Shown: in pieces, positions 1-7,078 of the stretch | Layout: each line of letters starts with the position of its first letter | How positions within the stretch are numbered: position 1 is the first letter of the stretch | Assembly (NCBI GenBank): GCA_945888895.1 | Contig: CAMDAY010000009.1 | Location: 1-20,623 of the forward strand | Reading direction: 5' to 3' | DNA length: 20,623 nt | Origin: Dehalococcoides mccartyi | GTDB lineage: Bacteria; Chloroflexota; Dehalococcoidia; UBA2979 | Program-made: the position numbers and the translations under genes | The notes under the pieces: generated by a model | What the model was told of the DNA's origin: nothing | What the model saw: the letters and a program-made list of their open reading frames with translations, nothing else | Databases searched by the model: none

Positions 1-375
1 GCCGTCGCGGCGCTCGTCCCCGGCATCGAGGACACCACGCCCGTCGACGGCGGCGCGTACGAGGGCAAGCTGCGCATCCGCGTCGGCCCCCTCGCGTTCA
101 CGATCGCGGGACGGGCCACCGTGGAGCAGGACGCGGACGGCACGTGGCGGATGCGCGGCGAGGGCAAGGACGGGCGTATCGGCGCGGGCGTCAGCGCGAG
201 CCTCGAAGCGCAACTGCGCGAGGTGACCCCGGAGACCACCGAGGTGCAGGCGGTGGCCGACCTGCAATTCTCGGGCCGCCTCGGTGAGCTGGGTCAGCCG
301 CTGATCAAGCGCAAGGCCGACGCGATGCTGGAGGAGTTCACCGAGAACCTGCAGGCGCACTTCCGCTCGGCCTAG
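1..375 (+). CDS. CoxG/SRPBCC-family protein, 3' part only
   Basis: The reading frame is open from the first base of the window, so the start lies upstream; about 124 C-terminal residues are visible. The segment VPGIEDTTPVDGGAYEGKL followed by RIRVGPLAFTIAG matches the pattern of carbon-monoxide-dehydrogenase subunit G (CoxG) and related SRPBCC (START-like) proteins, where a PG(I/L)E...Y.G...V.VGP..F.G stretch forms the central beta strands. The C-terminus (GQPLIKRKADAMLEEFTENL) is the usual long closing helix of the fold. CoxG proteins are linked to maturation or membrane attachment of molybdenum CO dehydrogenase, but many SRPBCC paralogues serve other hydroxylases, and no cox genes are visible here. 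It ends 9 bp before the tail-to-tail stop of the PhzF gene. The family is fairly sure, the role is not. Confidence 0.8.
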   Translation, partial: AVAALVPGIEDTTPVDGGAYEGKLRIRVGPLAFTIAGRATVEQDADGTWRMRGEGKDGRIGAGVSASLEAQLREVTPETTEVQAVADLQFSGRLGELGQPLIKRKADAMLEEFTENLQAHFRSA

Positions 376-384
376 CGCGCCCTG

Positions 385-1224
385 CTACAGCTCGACGGTG
401 CCCCGAATGCGCGTCGCGCTCCGGCCGCCGACCCAGACCACGCCGTCTTCGGACTGTTCGGGGCGCACCCGGCCGCCTCGACCGAGCCGCGCGCCCTGCG
501 CGACGAGGTAGCGCGACGGCGCGTGGCCGAGCGGGATCAGCCACTGCGCGAGGCTGGCGTTCAGGCTCCCGGTCACGGGGTCCTCGGGGATGCCGATCGG
601 CGCGGCGAAGGCACGCACCTCGAACTGCGCCGGTGCGCCCGCCTCGTGCGGACCGATGACACCAACCTTCGCGAGGTGCTTGAGCGCAGCGTGGTCTGGC
701 TCGATCGCGAGGACACGCGCGGCGCTGTCGAGCAGCAGTCCGAGCCACACCGGCCCGTTGTCGAGCAGCCGCGCCTCGCGCACGTGCTCCCGCTCGACGC
801 CGATCGCGCGCAACACATCGTCGAGGAGCACCGGATCGACATCCTTGACGCGCAGTGGGGGTGCCTCGAACGCCGCGCCATCATCGTCGCGCCTGATCCG
901 CACCAGGCCGACGGCGCACTCTTGCACAACGATCGCCGAATCGCGCGGCGTGCCGCCTGCCTCGAGCCAGGCACAGCTCGTGCCGAGCGTCGGGTGGCCC
1001 GCAAACGGCAGTTCCCCGCCCGGGGTGAAGATGCGAACGCGGTAGTCCGCGGCGTCCGAGGTCGGGTGCAACAGGAACGTCGTCTCGGAGAGGTTCGTCC
1101 AGCGTGCGAACGCCTGCATCGACGCCTCGTCGAGCGCGTCGGCATTGTGGACCACCGCGAGCGGGTTGCCGCTCAACGGACCGTCCGCGAAGACATCGAT
1201 CTCGGAGAACCCGAACTGCGACAT
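385..1224 (-). CDS. PhzF-family isomerase
   Basis: This 279-residue protein belongs to the PhzF/YddE phenazine-biosynthesis fold (tandem diaminopimelate-epimerase-like domains); the family is usually 260-300 residues, so it is full length. Visible landmarks are GNPLAVV at 19-25, LSETTF at 45-50 with the Glu (E47) in the position of the catalytic acid of PhzF, FTPGGELPFAGHPTLGT at 66-82, and DPVTGSLNASLAQWL in the C-terminal half. The ATG was chosen because the open frame further upstream overlaps the RraA gene and carries no family similarity. It lies 8 bp downstream of the RraA stop, so the two are probably co-transcribed. PhzF itself isomerises dihydro-hydroxyanthranilate, but most family members have unknown substrates; no phenazine genes are present, so a general isomerase/epimerase role is the safest reading. 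Confidence 0.9.
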   Translation of the reverse strand: MSQFGFSEIDVFADGPLSGNPLAVVHNADALDEASMQAFARWTNLSETTFLLHPTSDAADYRVRIFTPGGELPFAGHPTLGTSCAWLEAGGTPRDSAIVVQECAVGLVRIRRDDDGAAFEAPPLRVKDVDPVLLDDVLRAIGVEREHVREARLLDNGPVWLGLLLDSAARVLAIEPDHAALKHLAKVGVIGPHEAGAPAQFEVRAFAAPIGIPEDPVTGSLNASLAQWLIPLGHAPSRYLVAQGARLGRGGRVRPEQSEDGVVWVGGRSATRIRGTVEL

Positions 1225-1232
1225 CGTCGGCC

Positions 1233-1934
1233 CTAGCGGCCCATGTCCTTCTGGTAGCGCGCCATCGTCTCGGCGTTCGCGGGGTAGAGACCGGGCAGGG
1301 GGACGCCCTTTCCGATCTCGCCCATGATCCACTCCTCCAGTTGCTCCTGCTCGGCAGCCTCGGGCACGATCTTCTCGAGGAGCGCGGCAGGAATGACGAC
1401 GGCACCGTCGTCGTCGACCACGATCGTGTCGCCGGGGAACACGGCGACCCCGCCGCAGCCGATCGGTTCCTGCCAGTTGACGAACGTCAGCCCGGCGACC
1501 GAGGGCGGCGCGGCGACGCCGTCGCACCACACCGGTAGCCCGCTGCCAAGCACACCCGCACCGTCGCGTACCACCCCGTCCGTGACGAGGCCCGCCACGC
1601 CGCGCTTCTGCATCCGCGAGCAGAGGATGTCGCCGAAGATGCCCGCGTCCGTGATGCCCATCGCGTCCACGACGACGATCACCCCCGCCGGCATGTCCTC
1701 GATCGCGCCGCGCGTGGAGCGGGGATTCGCCCACGACTCGGGCGTGGCGAGGTCCTCGCGCGCGGGGACGAAACGCATCGTGAACGCCTCGCCGACGAGG
1801 CGCGGCTGGCCGGGCTTGAGCGGCTTGGTGCCGCGCATCCAGACGTTGCGGAGGCCGTGCTTGAGCAGGACGGTTGTGAGCGTCGCGGTGGAGACGCGCG
1901 AGAGCGTGGCGATGGTGGTGGGGTCGAGCGGCAC
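1233..1934 (-). CDS. RraA-family protein (HMG/oxaloacetate aldolase-like)
   Basis: This is an RraA-fold protein. Members are either divalent-metal 4-hydroxy-4-methyl-2-oxoglutarate/oxaloacetate aldolases or RNase E regulators; outside gammaproteobacteria the aldolase type is more usual. Numbering from the chosen GTG, the signature is GDIL (101-104), then RGVAGLVTDGVVRD with Arg123-Asp124, the pair expected to bind substrate and metal. The GTG at 1932-1934 is preferred because a GGAGG lies 4 nt before it and the protein then has family-like length (233 aa). An in-frame ATG at 2007-2009 would add 25 His/Pro-rich residues with no Shine-Dalgarno and looks less likely. It is the first gene of a pair with PhzF. 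An aldolase beside an isomerase suggests keto-acid catabolism, but the substrate is unknown. Confidence 0.85.
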   Translation of the reverse strand: MPLDPTTIATLSRVSTATLTTVLLKHGLRNVWMRGTKPLKPGQPRLVGEAFTMRFVPAREDLATPESWANPRSTRGAIEDMPAGVIVVVDAMGITDAGIFGDILCSRMQKRGVAGLVTDGVVRDGAGVLGSGLPVWCDGVAAPPSVAGLTFVNWQEPIGCGGVAVFPGDTIVVDDDGAVVIPAALLEKIVPEAAEQEQLEEWIMGEIGKGVPLPGLYPANAETMARYQKDMGR

Positions 1935-2064
1935 GATGCCTCCAGTGCGGTGAGCGTGAGAGTGCTGGCCGCCATCATCGCGCGGCGCGGGCTCGCGTGG
2001 GGTGCTCATTGCGGACGTGTTCGCCGCCGGAGAACCGGAACGGCGGCTGCCGTCACATCGGGCA

Positions 2065-2339
2065 GTCGAGGTGAAAGCGTCAGGCGGCCCATCCCCCTGC
2101 CCCCTTCCCGGCGCGGGAAGGGGGATGAATAGCGAGGGCTATCGCCCTCGCGCTCCCACCCGGATCGAGGATGCTTCGCATATCGCCTTCGGGAATGGCT
2201 CGCTCTTGAGAACGATCGAGGCCTGACAAAGTCCGCCGGGAGTGTGAGGGGCGCAGTTCCTCACACCTGGTTATCTCCTTCTCAACCCCTCCCGCGCCGG
2301 GAGGGGCAGGGGTGGGCCGCCCGACGCTGCCACCCCGAC
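2065..2339. repeat. Structured inverted-repeat element, copy 1 (MITE-like)
   Basis: The gene-free stretch 1935-2444 is mostly this element. Its ends are imperfect inverted repeats of about 60 bp: the left end runs GTCGAGGTGAAAGCGTC then GGCGGCCCATCCCC, and the right end read on the other strand is GTCGGGGTGGCAGCGTC then GGCGGCCCACCCC. Inside are four perfect hairpins: 2100-2110/2114-2124 (11 bp), 2132-2139/2144-2151 (8 bp, TATC loop), 2242-2249/2259-2266 (8 bp, GTGTGAGG) and 2286-2294/2298-2306 (9 bp). A homologous element lies at 7079-7375 in the opposite orientation. No transposase or convincing ORF is inside, so it is either a non-autonomous mobile element or a dispersed structural repeat. 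It sits between the divergently transcribed RraA and BdbC genes. Confidence 0.8.
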
Positions 2340-2444
2340 CCTGCTCATGCTGCGGGCGGGTGGCCTGATCTCCCAGGCGGCGCGTCTCACCTCAACCTTC
2401 GGTACAGTCGATAGAGACGCGCGCGCATCGAGGAGCGACATCGG

Positions 2445-2996
2445 GTGGAAGCAAGCACGGTTTCGTCGATCCTCGCGCCGGGGGCACTGCTGACGGTGGT
2501 CGGGGCGGTGATGGCTGCGGTCATGGCGGGCGCGCCGGGCGCGCACGCGCTGCGGGCGTTCCTCATCGCACGCGGCGCCTGGCTATCCTTCGGCGTCGCG
2601 GCGATGGCCACCCTCGGATCGCTGTACTACTCCGAGATCGCCCACTTCCCGCCGTGCGAGATGTGCTGGCTCCAGCGCATCGCGATGTACCCGCAGGCGG
2701 TGATCCTCTTCGTCGCCGCGATCACACGCGACGTGAAGGCGTGGCGCTACACGGTTCCGCTGTCCGCGATCGGCCTGCTGTTCGCGCTGTACCACTACCA
2801 GCTGGAGCTGTTCCCCGACCAGCCGACCATGTGCTCCACGGAGATCCCGTGCAGCGTGCGGTTCGTCGAGGTCTATGGCTTCGTGTCGATCGCCTTCATG
2901 GCGGGCTGTGGCTTCGTCGCGATCATGGCGCTGCAACTGGCGATCGCGCGCGCACGGCGCTTCGGCGGGGGCGTCGAGGCGACTCGAGCGCGCTAA
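2445..2996 (+). CDS. BdbC/DsbB-type disulfide bond formation protein
   Basis: This is a small multi-pass membrane protein (183 aa) that reoxidises a periplasmic or extracytoplasmic thiol oxidase and passes electrons to quinone. The family signature is complete: the CEMC pair at C71/C74 after a Pro-Pro, followed by WLQR, and a second pair C130/C136 (CSTEIPC) in the second external loop. Hydrophobic segments lie at about 12-30, 44-62, 81-94, 103-118 and 144-168; the first is an extra N-terminal helix compared with the four-helix core. The GTG start has an AGGAG at 2431-2435, 9 nt upstream. No DsbA-like partner is visible nearby. The stop overlaps the stop of the convergent gene (2993-2996, CTAA). 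This family call is strong; BdbC fits better than proteobacterial DsbB because of the CX5C second pair. Confidence 0.92.
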   Translation: MEASTVSSILAPGALLTVVGAVMAAVMAGAPGAHALRAFLIARGAWLSFGVAAMATLGSLYYSEIAHFPPCEMCWLQRIAMYPQAVILFVAAITRDVKAWRYTVPLSAIGLLFALYHYQLELFPDQPTMCSTEIPCSVRFVEVYGFVSIAFMAGCGFVAIMALQLAIARARRFGGGVEATRAR

Positions 2997-3589
2997 GCGC
3001 AGAGCGTGGCGACGGCGCGTGCCACCTCGTCGCCGCGCAGGTCACGCGTGTCATCGGACTGCACGAGGATGCAGCGGCCACACTCCAGCACGTCGAGCGC
3101 GAAGACGCGCAGGTCGTGCGGATCACGCGCGTCCACCACGATGCCCGACTGGACGACCTCGCGCAGGAGCTGATCGAGTAGGGCGTGTGACCTCGACGCC
3201 CCGCGCACCACGACAATGCCGACGCGGGGGTCAAAGGCCGTCATGCCCCAGGGGCGCTCATCGTGGTCGTGGAAGCGGTGCAGCGCGCCGTTGAGCGCCT
3301 CGCGCTCGTCGTCCTGCCGGACGGCGTACGCAGAGACCGGGCGCGGCACCGGGATGTCGAGGTCACGCAGCCGCCGCGCGAGATCCTCGTCGTCCGCGAG
3401 GAGCGTGTGCGGCGCGTCCCAGGTGGGGAAGCGTGCGACGTCGCCCGTCGGCACCTCGTCGCCGATCAGCGCACGCATGCTGGCGAAGGGGATCGCGATG
3501 CGGCAGACGAGGTCACTCGACGCCGCGTCTGGCGCAAGCGTGGCGAGTGCGACCCACATCGGGTTCTCGTCGGGGGCGTCGTTCACCAT
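2993..3589 (-). CDS. Hypothetical protein, 198 aa
   Basis: I do not recognise this protein. Reading from the ATG at 3587-3589 it is 198 residues, acidic, with no signal peptide or membrane segment, so probably cytoplasmic. Visible blocks are a hydrophobic PMWVALATLA near the N-terminus, DAPHTLLADDEDLARRLRDL in the middle, and a C-terminal half with regular alternation of hydrophobic strands (VGIVVVRG, SGIVVDAR, LRVFALDVL, GRCILVQSDD). It lies 14 bp downstream of the MmgE/PrpD stop, so it is probably the last gene of that minus-strand operon, and its stop overlaps the BdbC stop tail to tail by 4 bp. The Shine-Dalgarno is weak, consistent with translational coupling. The open frame continues far upstream, but that part is only the antisense shadow of MmgE/PrpD. 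Real gene likely, function unknown. Confidence 0.65.
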   Translation of the reverse strand: MVNDAPDENPMWVALATLAPDAASSDLVCRIAIPFASMRALIGDEVPTGDVARFPTWDAPHTLLADDEDLARRLRDLDIPVPRPVSAYAVRQDDEREALNGALHRFHDHDERPWGMTAFDPRVGIVVVRGASRSHALLDQLLREVVQSGIVVDARDPHDLRVFALDVLECGRCILVQSDDTRDLRGDEVARAVATLCA

Positions 3590-3603
3590 CGGACGGACGG
3601 GGC

Positions 3604-4980
3604 CTAGGCGCGAAGCAGGCGGGCGAGGTCGCGGACGTCCTTCATGTCTTCGAGGCCCCAGACCGCCTCGATCAGCGCGCGGCTGCGGCGCTTGCCGAGC
3701 ACGGGCTCGATGAGTGAGTACGCCTTCGCCTCGACTTCCTCGCGCGTCATCGGGTTCTCCGAGGTGCCGCGGACGGTGGCGGTGTGGTGGTGCAGCGTGC
3801 GTCCGTCCTTCAGCAGCACGTCGACGGTGCCCTGCCGTCCCGGAAACTCGATCTCGTACCCCTCGACGCCGATGAGCTCGATGCGCTCGCGCAGCTCGGT
3901 GGTGCGCTTGTCCCGCATACGCGGCTCGTCGTGCGCGGCCTCGAACGAGGCGGTGCCGTCCATGAGCATCACGGCGCACATGTGCTGCATGTTGATGTCG
4001 GGCATCAGGCGATTGTCGACCGTCTCGGCGGACCCCGGCGACACGCGCACCGTCACCTTCTCGACATCGCCCGCCTTGATCTGGTGTTCCTTGAACAGTT
4101 CGAACAGCGAGTCGAGCGGCGCCTGGATCGGGGAGCCGACGGTCCAGCGCTTGATGTTCGTGTTCATGATCTCGTACCGGACGCCGAGTTCGCGCACCAG
4201 CTCGCCCGGGTTCGTCGGGCGATCCTTGGTGCCGTACGCCTGGAAGAAGTTGCGCGGCCCAACGAACAGGTCGTCGACGGCCGTGAAGCCGAGGCGCACG
4301 AACGTCGCCGCGAGGACACCGTTGCGCGCAGGCATCCCGCCGAAGTCGAACGCCTTCTCGACGTGCTCGAGGTCGTGGATCCACGCGCCGACGCCGGACG
4401 CCTGCTGACCGGCGTAGGACAGCGTGTGCCGCACCTGCGTCGCGTCCAGTTTCGACATCGCGGCGGCGGCAGCAGCCGCGCCGAGGCTCGGGCTGAACGA
4501 GTGGGTCGAGTGGCCCTTGGAGAAGAAGCCGCGCGCGTCGAGCGCCATGCTGAACCGCGCGCCAACGTCGTAGCCGAGCGCCACAGCGCGAAGGAACGAG
4601 GATCCCTTCCGGTGCTGGCGCTCCCCGACGGCGAGCGCGGCGGGGATCACGGCGCAGCCCGGGTGCGTCACGGAGCCGGCGTGCGAATCATCCGTCTCGT
4701 CGGCGTGGGCCATCATCCCGTTGGCCAGCGCCGCCTGTTCGACGGTCGTGCGCAACGTCGTGCCGACGACGGTCGCCTCCTCCTCGCCGCCACGGTTCCG
4801 CGCGTACTTGATGGCCATCTTGCCGGGCAGCAGCTTCGAGCCCGAGACCATCGCCGCGAGCGTGTCGAGGACGTGGTGCTTCGTCTTCTCCTCGACCTCC
4901 GGGGGCAGCGGCTCCTGCGTCGCACCGACGATGTAGTCGGCGAGGGTCTGAGTGGTGGCGGAGACGTTGGATTCGGGCAC
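3604..4980 (-). CDS. MmgE/PrpD family protein (first copy)
   Basis: This is a full-length (458 aa) member of the MmgE/PrpD family, which includes 2-methylcitrate dehydratase, cis-aconitate decarboxylase and iminodisuccinate epimerase. The conserved active-site stretch is intact: NGMMAHADETDDSH then VTHPGCAVIPAALAVGE, giving H92, D94, D97, D98, H100 and H106-P107. Other family blocks are DTLAAMVSGS near residue 40, the helical core GAAAAAAAMSKLD, and KAYSLIEPVLG near the C-terminus. The GTG start is supported by GGAGGT 6 nt upstream; the frame upstream is shadow. It follows the aldo/keto reductase by 104 bp and precedes the unknown gene by 14 bp. No prpB, prpC or acnD is near, so methylcitrate activity is not supported; a dehydratase, epimerase or decarboxylase on another carboxylate is more likely. 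Confidence 0.93.
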   Translation of the reverse strand: MPESNVSATTQTLADYIVGATQEPLPPEVEEKTKHHVLDTLAAMVSGSKLLPGKMAIKYARNRGGEEEATVVGTTLRTTVEQAALANGMMAHADETDDSHAGSVTHPGCAVIPAALAVGERQHRKGSSFLRAVALGYDVGARFSMALDARGFFSKGHSTHSFSPSLGAAAAAAAMSKLDATQVRHTLSYAGQQASGVGAWIHDLEHVEKAFDFGGMPARNGVLAATFVRLGFTAVDDLFVGPRNFFQAYGTKDRPTNPGELVRELGVRYEIMNTNIKRWTVGSPIQAPLDSLFELFKEHQIKAGDVEKVTVRVSPGSAETVDNRLMPDINMQHMCAVMLMDGTASFEAAHDEPRMRDKRTTELRERIELIGVEGYEIEFPGRQGTVDVLLKDGRTLHHHTATVRGTSENPMTREEVEAKAYSLIEPVLGKRRSRALIEAVWGLEDMKDVRDLARLLRA

Positions 4981-5084
4981 GGTGCTACCTCCGGATCGCG
5001 GGCACAGAGTCATGCTACCCCGCCCGCGAGGGACGCAGGTTATGGACACGACCGTGCGAGGAAGCGCGACGACCGCGCAGCTCG

Positions 5085-6038
5085 CTACTTCGTCAGACGG
5101 TCGACCTCGGCCAGCTCTTCGGCGGTGAGGCGCCAGCCGTCGGCGGCGGCGGCGTTCGCCGTCACCTGCTCGGGCTTCGTCGCGCCCGCGATGATCGAGC
5201 CGACGTAGTCGAGCGACGCCAGCCACGAGAACGCCAGTTCGAGGATCGTGTGCCCTCGCTCCTGCGCGAACTGCGTCAGCGCCTCGACCTTGTCGAAGTT
5301 GGCGTCCGAGAGCGTGTAGCCGCTGATAGCGTCGGAGCCCTGCGCGAGGCGCCCCGCCTCGGCGGTCGCGCCTCGGCGGTACTTGCCGGTGAGCAGGCCG
5401 CTGGCGAGCGGGTAGAACGGCAGCAGGCCGAGGCCGAACTCACGCGCGGCGGGCACGACCTCCGCATCGAGGCTGCGGTTGAGCAGGTTGTACTCGCTCT
5501 GGATCGAGACGAGCGGCGCGTAGCCGCCGGAGCGCGCGGTCCACTGGCTGTCCGCGATCTGCCAGCCCGCGTAGTTGGACACGCCGACGTACCGCACCTT
5601 GCCCGACGACACGAGGTCATCGAGCGCACGCATCATCTCCTCGACGGGCGTCATGGGGTCGGGGCGGTGGATCTGGTACAGGTCGATGTAGTCGGTGCCG
5701 AGGCGGCGCAGGGACGCCTCGACGGCCTCGAACAGGTAGCGGCGGGACGCGCCGCTCTTCATCGGACCGTCGCCCATCGGGATACCGCACTTCGTGGCGA
5801 TCACGGCATCGTGGCGGCGGCTCTTGAGCGCGCGGCCCAGGTACTCCTCGGACGGGCCCTTGCCGCCGTAGACGTCCGCTGTGTCGAAGAAGTTGATGCC
5901 CTGCGCGAGGCACTCCCCCACCACCGCGTCCGCCGCCTCGGCGTCGATCCCCGCGTCGAGGCGGTGGCCGAAGTTGTTCGTCCCCAGCCCCACGATGGAG
6001 ACGTACAGGCCCGACTTGCCGAGGGTGCGGTATTCCAC
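5085..6038 (-). CDS. Aldo/keto reductase
   Basis: This is an NADPH-dependent (beta/alpha)8-barrel oxidoreductase of 317 aa, the normal length for the YghZ/Tas-type AKR branch. The catalytic tetrad is visible: D52 in FFDTADVYGG, Y57, K83 in ATKCG and H124 in IHRPDP. The family's C-terminal cofactor-binding block is LDYVGSIIAGATKPEQV. The start is the GTG at 6036-6038, with AAGGAG 5 nt upstream and the usual N-terminus MEYRTLGKSGL; the longer open frame has no such support. It is the first gene of a minus-strand operon with MmgE/PrpD and the unknown protein, and it diverges from the CinA-like gene with 105 bp between starts. It probably reduces an aldehyde or ketone intermediate of the same route; the substrate is unknown. 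Confidence 0.95.
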   Translation of the reverse strand: MEYRTLGKSGLYVSIVGLGTNNFGHRLDAGIDAEAADAVVGECLAQGINFFDTADVYGGKGPSEEYLGRALKSRRHDAVIATKCGIPMGDGPMKSGASRRYLFEAVEASLRRLGTDYIDLYQIHRPDPMTPVEEMMRALDDLVSSGKVRYVGVSNYAGWQIADSQWTARSGGYAPLVSIQSEYNLLNRSLDAEVVPAAREFGLGLLPFYPLASGLLTGKYRRGATAEAGRLAQGSDAISGYTLSDANFDKVEALTQFAQERGHTILELAFSWLASLDYVGSIIAGATKPEQVTANAAAADGWRLTAEELAEVDRLTK

Positions 6039-6072
6039 GATGGCTCCTTCGAATGCACGAGATGCGACGCCG

Positions 6073-6101
6073 AGTATAGAGTCGCGCTTGCTCGGAGTCG
6101 C
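6073..6101 (-). promoter_or_regulatory. Candidate promoter of the aldo/keto reductase operon
   Basis: On the minus strand a TATACT hexamer (6073-6078, 5 of 6 to the sigma-70 -10 consensus) lies 35 bp before the GTG start. With a 17-bp spacer it is preceded by a poor -35 (GCGACT, 6096-6101). It is the most A/T-rich spot in the 105-bp divergent gap. A reverse-facing promoter for the CinA-like gene must be in the same gap, but I see only a weak candidate (TTGCTC, then TAGTCT 19 bp on). Confidence 0.35.
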
Positions 6102-6143
6102 TCGCCGTGCGGTAGTCTCGGGACGCACCAGAATGGAACCGCG

Positions 6144-6662
6144 ATGTCGACCTTCCTGACCGACGAGCAAGAAGCACTGGCGACGGAGATCGCGACGCTG
6201 CTGACCGAACGCGGCGAGACGGTCGCGGTGTCCGAGGGCACCTCGGGCGGCCTCGTCTCCGCGGCGCTCCTGTGGGTCGCCGGGGCGTCGAAGTACTACC
6301 GCGGCGGGGGCGTGCTCTACACGCTGCCTTCGCGCATCGCGCTCGCGGGCGTGCCGGCGTCGTCTTACGAGAACTACCGCGGCACGACGCCAGAACTGCT
6401 CGCCGAGCTGACCGAGGCGGTCCGCACGCGCCTCGACGCCACCTGGTGCATCGGCGAGTCCGGGCTCGCGGGCCCGACCGGTGGCCGCTCCGGGGCACCT
6501 CCCGGCCGCACAACCGTCGCCGTCGCCGGCCCCGTCGTCCGCGCCGAGGTCGTCGAAACCGGCACGACCGACCGCGCCGAGAACATGACGCGCTTCACCA
6601 CGATCGCACTCACCTACCTGCGCGACGCGATCCTCGAAGCCCCCGCGAGCACGAAGGCGTAG
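6144..6662 (+). CDS. CinA C-terminal-like protein (divergent PncC family)
   Basis: This 172-aa protein has the length and layout of a stand-alone CinA C-terminal domain, the fold of nicotinamide-mononucleotide deamidase PncC. Recognisable blocks are VAVSEGTSGGLVSAALL (27-43), GASKYYRGGGVLYT (47-60) and IGESGLAGPTGG, which corresponds to the family's GIAGPxGG. The family's usual ESCTGG is EGTSGG here: the Ser of the Ser-Lys site is Gly32, and the Lys expected after YTLPS is Arg64. So the fold is clear, but ordinary amidohydrolase activity is doubtful. The ATG has only a weak Shine-Dalgarno (GGA, 6 nt before). The stop is 2 nt from the SUI1 start, so the two are translationally coupled. Confidence 0.82.
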   Translation: MSTFLTDEQEALATEIATLLTERGETVAVSEGTSGGLVSAALLWVAGASKYYRGGGVLYTLPSRIALAGVPASSYENYRGTTPELLAELTEAVRTRLDATWCIGESGLAGPTGGRSGAPPGRTTVAVAGPVVRAEVVETGTTDRAENMTRFTTIALTYLRDAILEAPASTKA

Positions 6663-6664
6663 CG

Positions 6665-7036
6665 ATGCCCGAGGAGCGATCGCGGCTCGTCTACTCGACG
6701 GACGGCACGAACGCCGGGCGCATCAAGCCGCCGGAGCCGCCGCGCCGCGCGCCCTCGAGGCCCCCATCGCAGAAGGCCGGCCCGCCGATCCCGGACGACG
6801 GATACGTGCGCCTGCGCCGCGAGAAGGGTGGCCGAGGCGGTAAGACCGTGACGACGATCACCGGCCTCCCCGGCGGCGAGGCCGACCTCGAAGCGATGCT
6901 CAAAGTCCTCAAGCAGCTCTGCGGCGCAGGCGGCACCCGTGAAGGCACCTCGTTGCTGATCCAGGGCGACCACCGCGACCGCATCCAGGCGAAGCTCGAG
7001 GCGCTCGGGCACAAGGTGAAGCTGGCGGGCGGGTAA
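6665..7036 (+). CDS. yciH: SUI1-domain protein, bacterial eIF1-like (YciH type)
   Basis: This small protein (123 aa) carries a C-terminal SUI1 domain, the fold of eukaryotic initiation factor eIF1. Residues 1-45 are a Pro/Arg-rich flexible tail. The SUI1 core runs from about 47 to 120: VRLRREKGGRGGKTVTTITG is the basic loop and first strand, LEAMLKVLKQLCGAGGT is the helix region, and LIQGDHRDRIQAKLEALGH is the final strand and helix. Bacterial YciH can influence start-codon selection on the 30S subunit and may act under stress. The gene starts 2 nt after the CinA-like stop, with GAAGG inside that gene as the ribosome-binding site. The call is confident at domain level; the physiological role in bacteria is poorly known. 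Confidence 0.93.
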   Translation: MPEERSRLVYSTDGTNAGRIKPPEPPRRAPSRPPSQKAGPPIPDDGYVRLRREKGGRGGKTVTTITGLPGGEADLEAMLKVLKQLCGAGGTREGTSLLIQGDHRDRIQAKLEALGHKVKLAGG

Positions 7037-7078
7037 CTCCTCGCGCGCTGCGCGAACCGGAAGTGGGGCGGGGCGTTC

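Noticed and set aside
385..1224. A phenazine biosynthesis locus, because of the PhzF-family gene
   Set aside because: No other phz genes are present, and PhzF-fold proteins are widespread in bacteria that make no phenazines.
385..1734. A 449-aa PhzF fusion protein from the long minus-strand open frame
   Set aside because: Residues before MSQFGFSEID are Arg/Gly-rich antisense-frame sequence overlapping the RraA gene, which is itself a clean full-length family member in another frame.
2083..2321. A CRISPR array, because of repeated GC-rich palindromes in the intergenic regions
   Set aside because: The palindromes are not in regular direct repeats with spacers; they are ends of one inverted-repeat element, and no cas genes are present.
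3604..4980. Naming the first MmgE/PrpD gene prpD (2-methylcitrate dehydratase)
   Set aside because: No methylcitrate synthase, lyase or aconitase genes are near, and the family covers several different reactions.
3604..5208. Long open frames on the plus strand antisense to MmgE/PrpD and the aldo/keto reductase (for example 3784-5208 and 5250-6143)
   Set aside because: High G+C content produces long antisense frames; these translations are rich in Arg, Ala, His and Val with no family pattern, while the minus strand carries well-conserved proteins.
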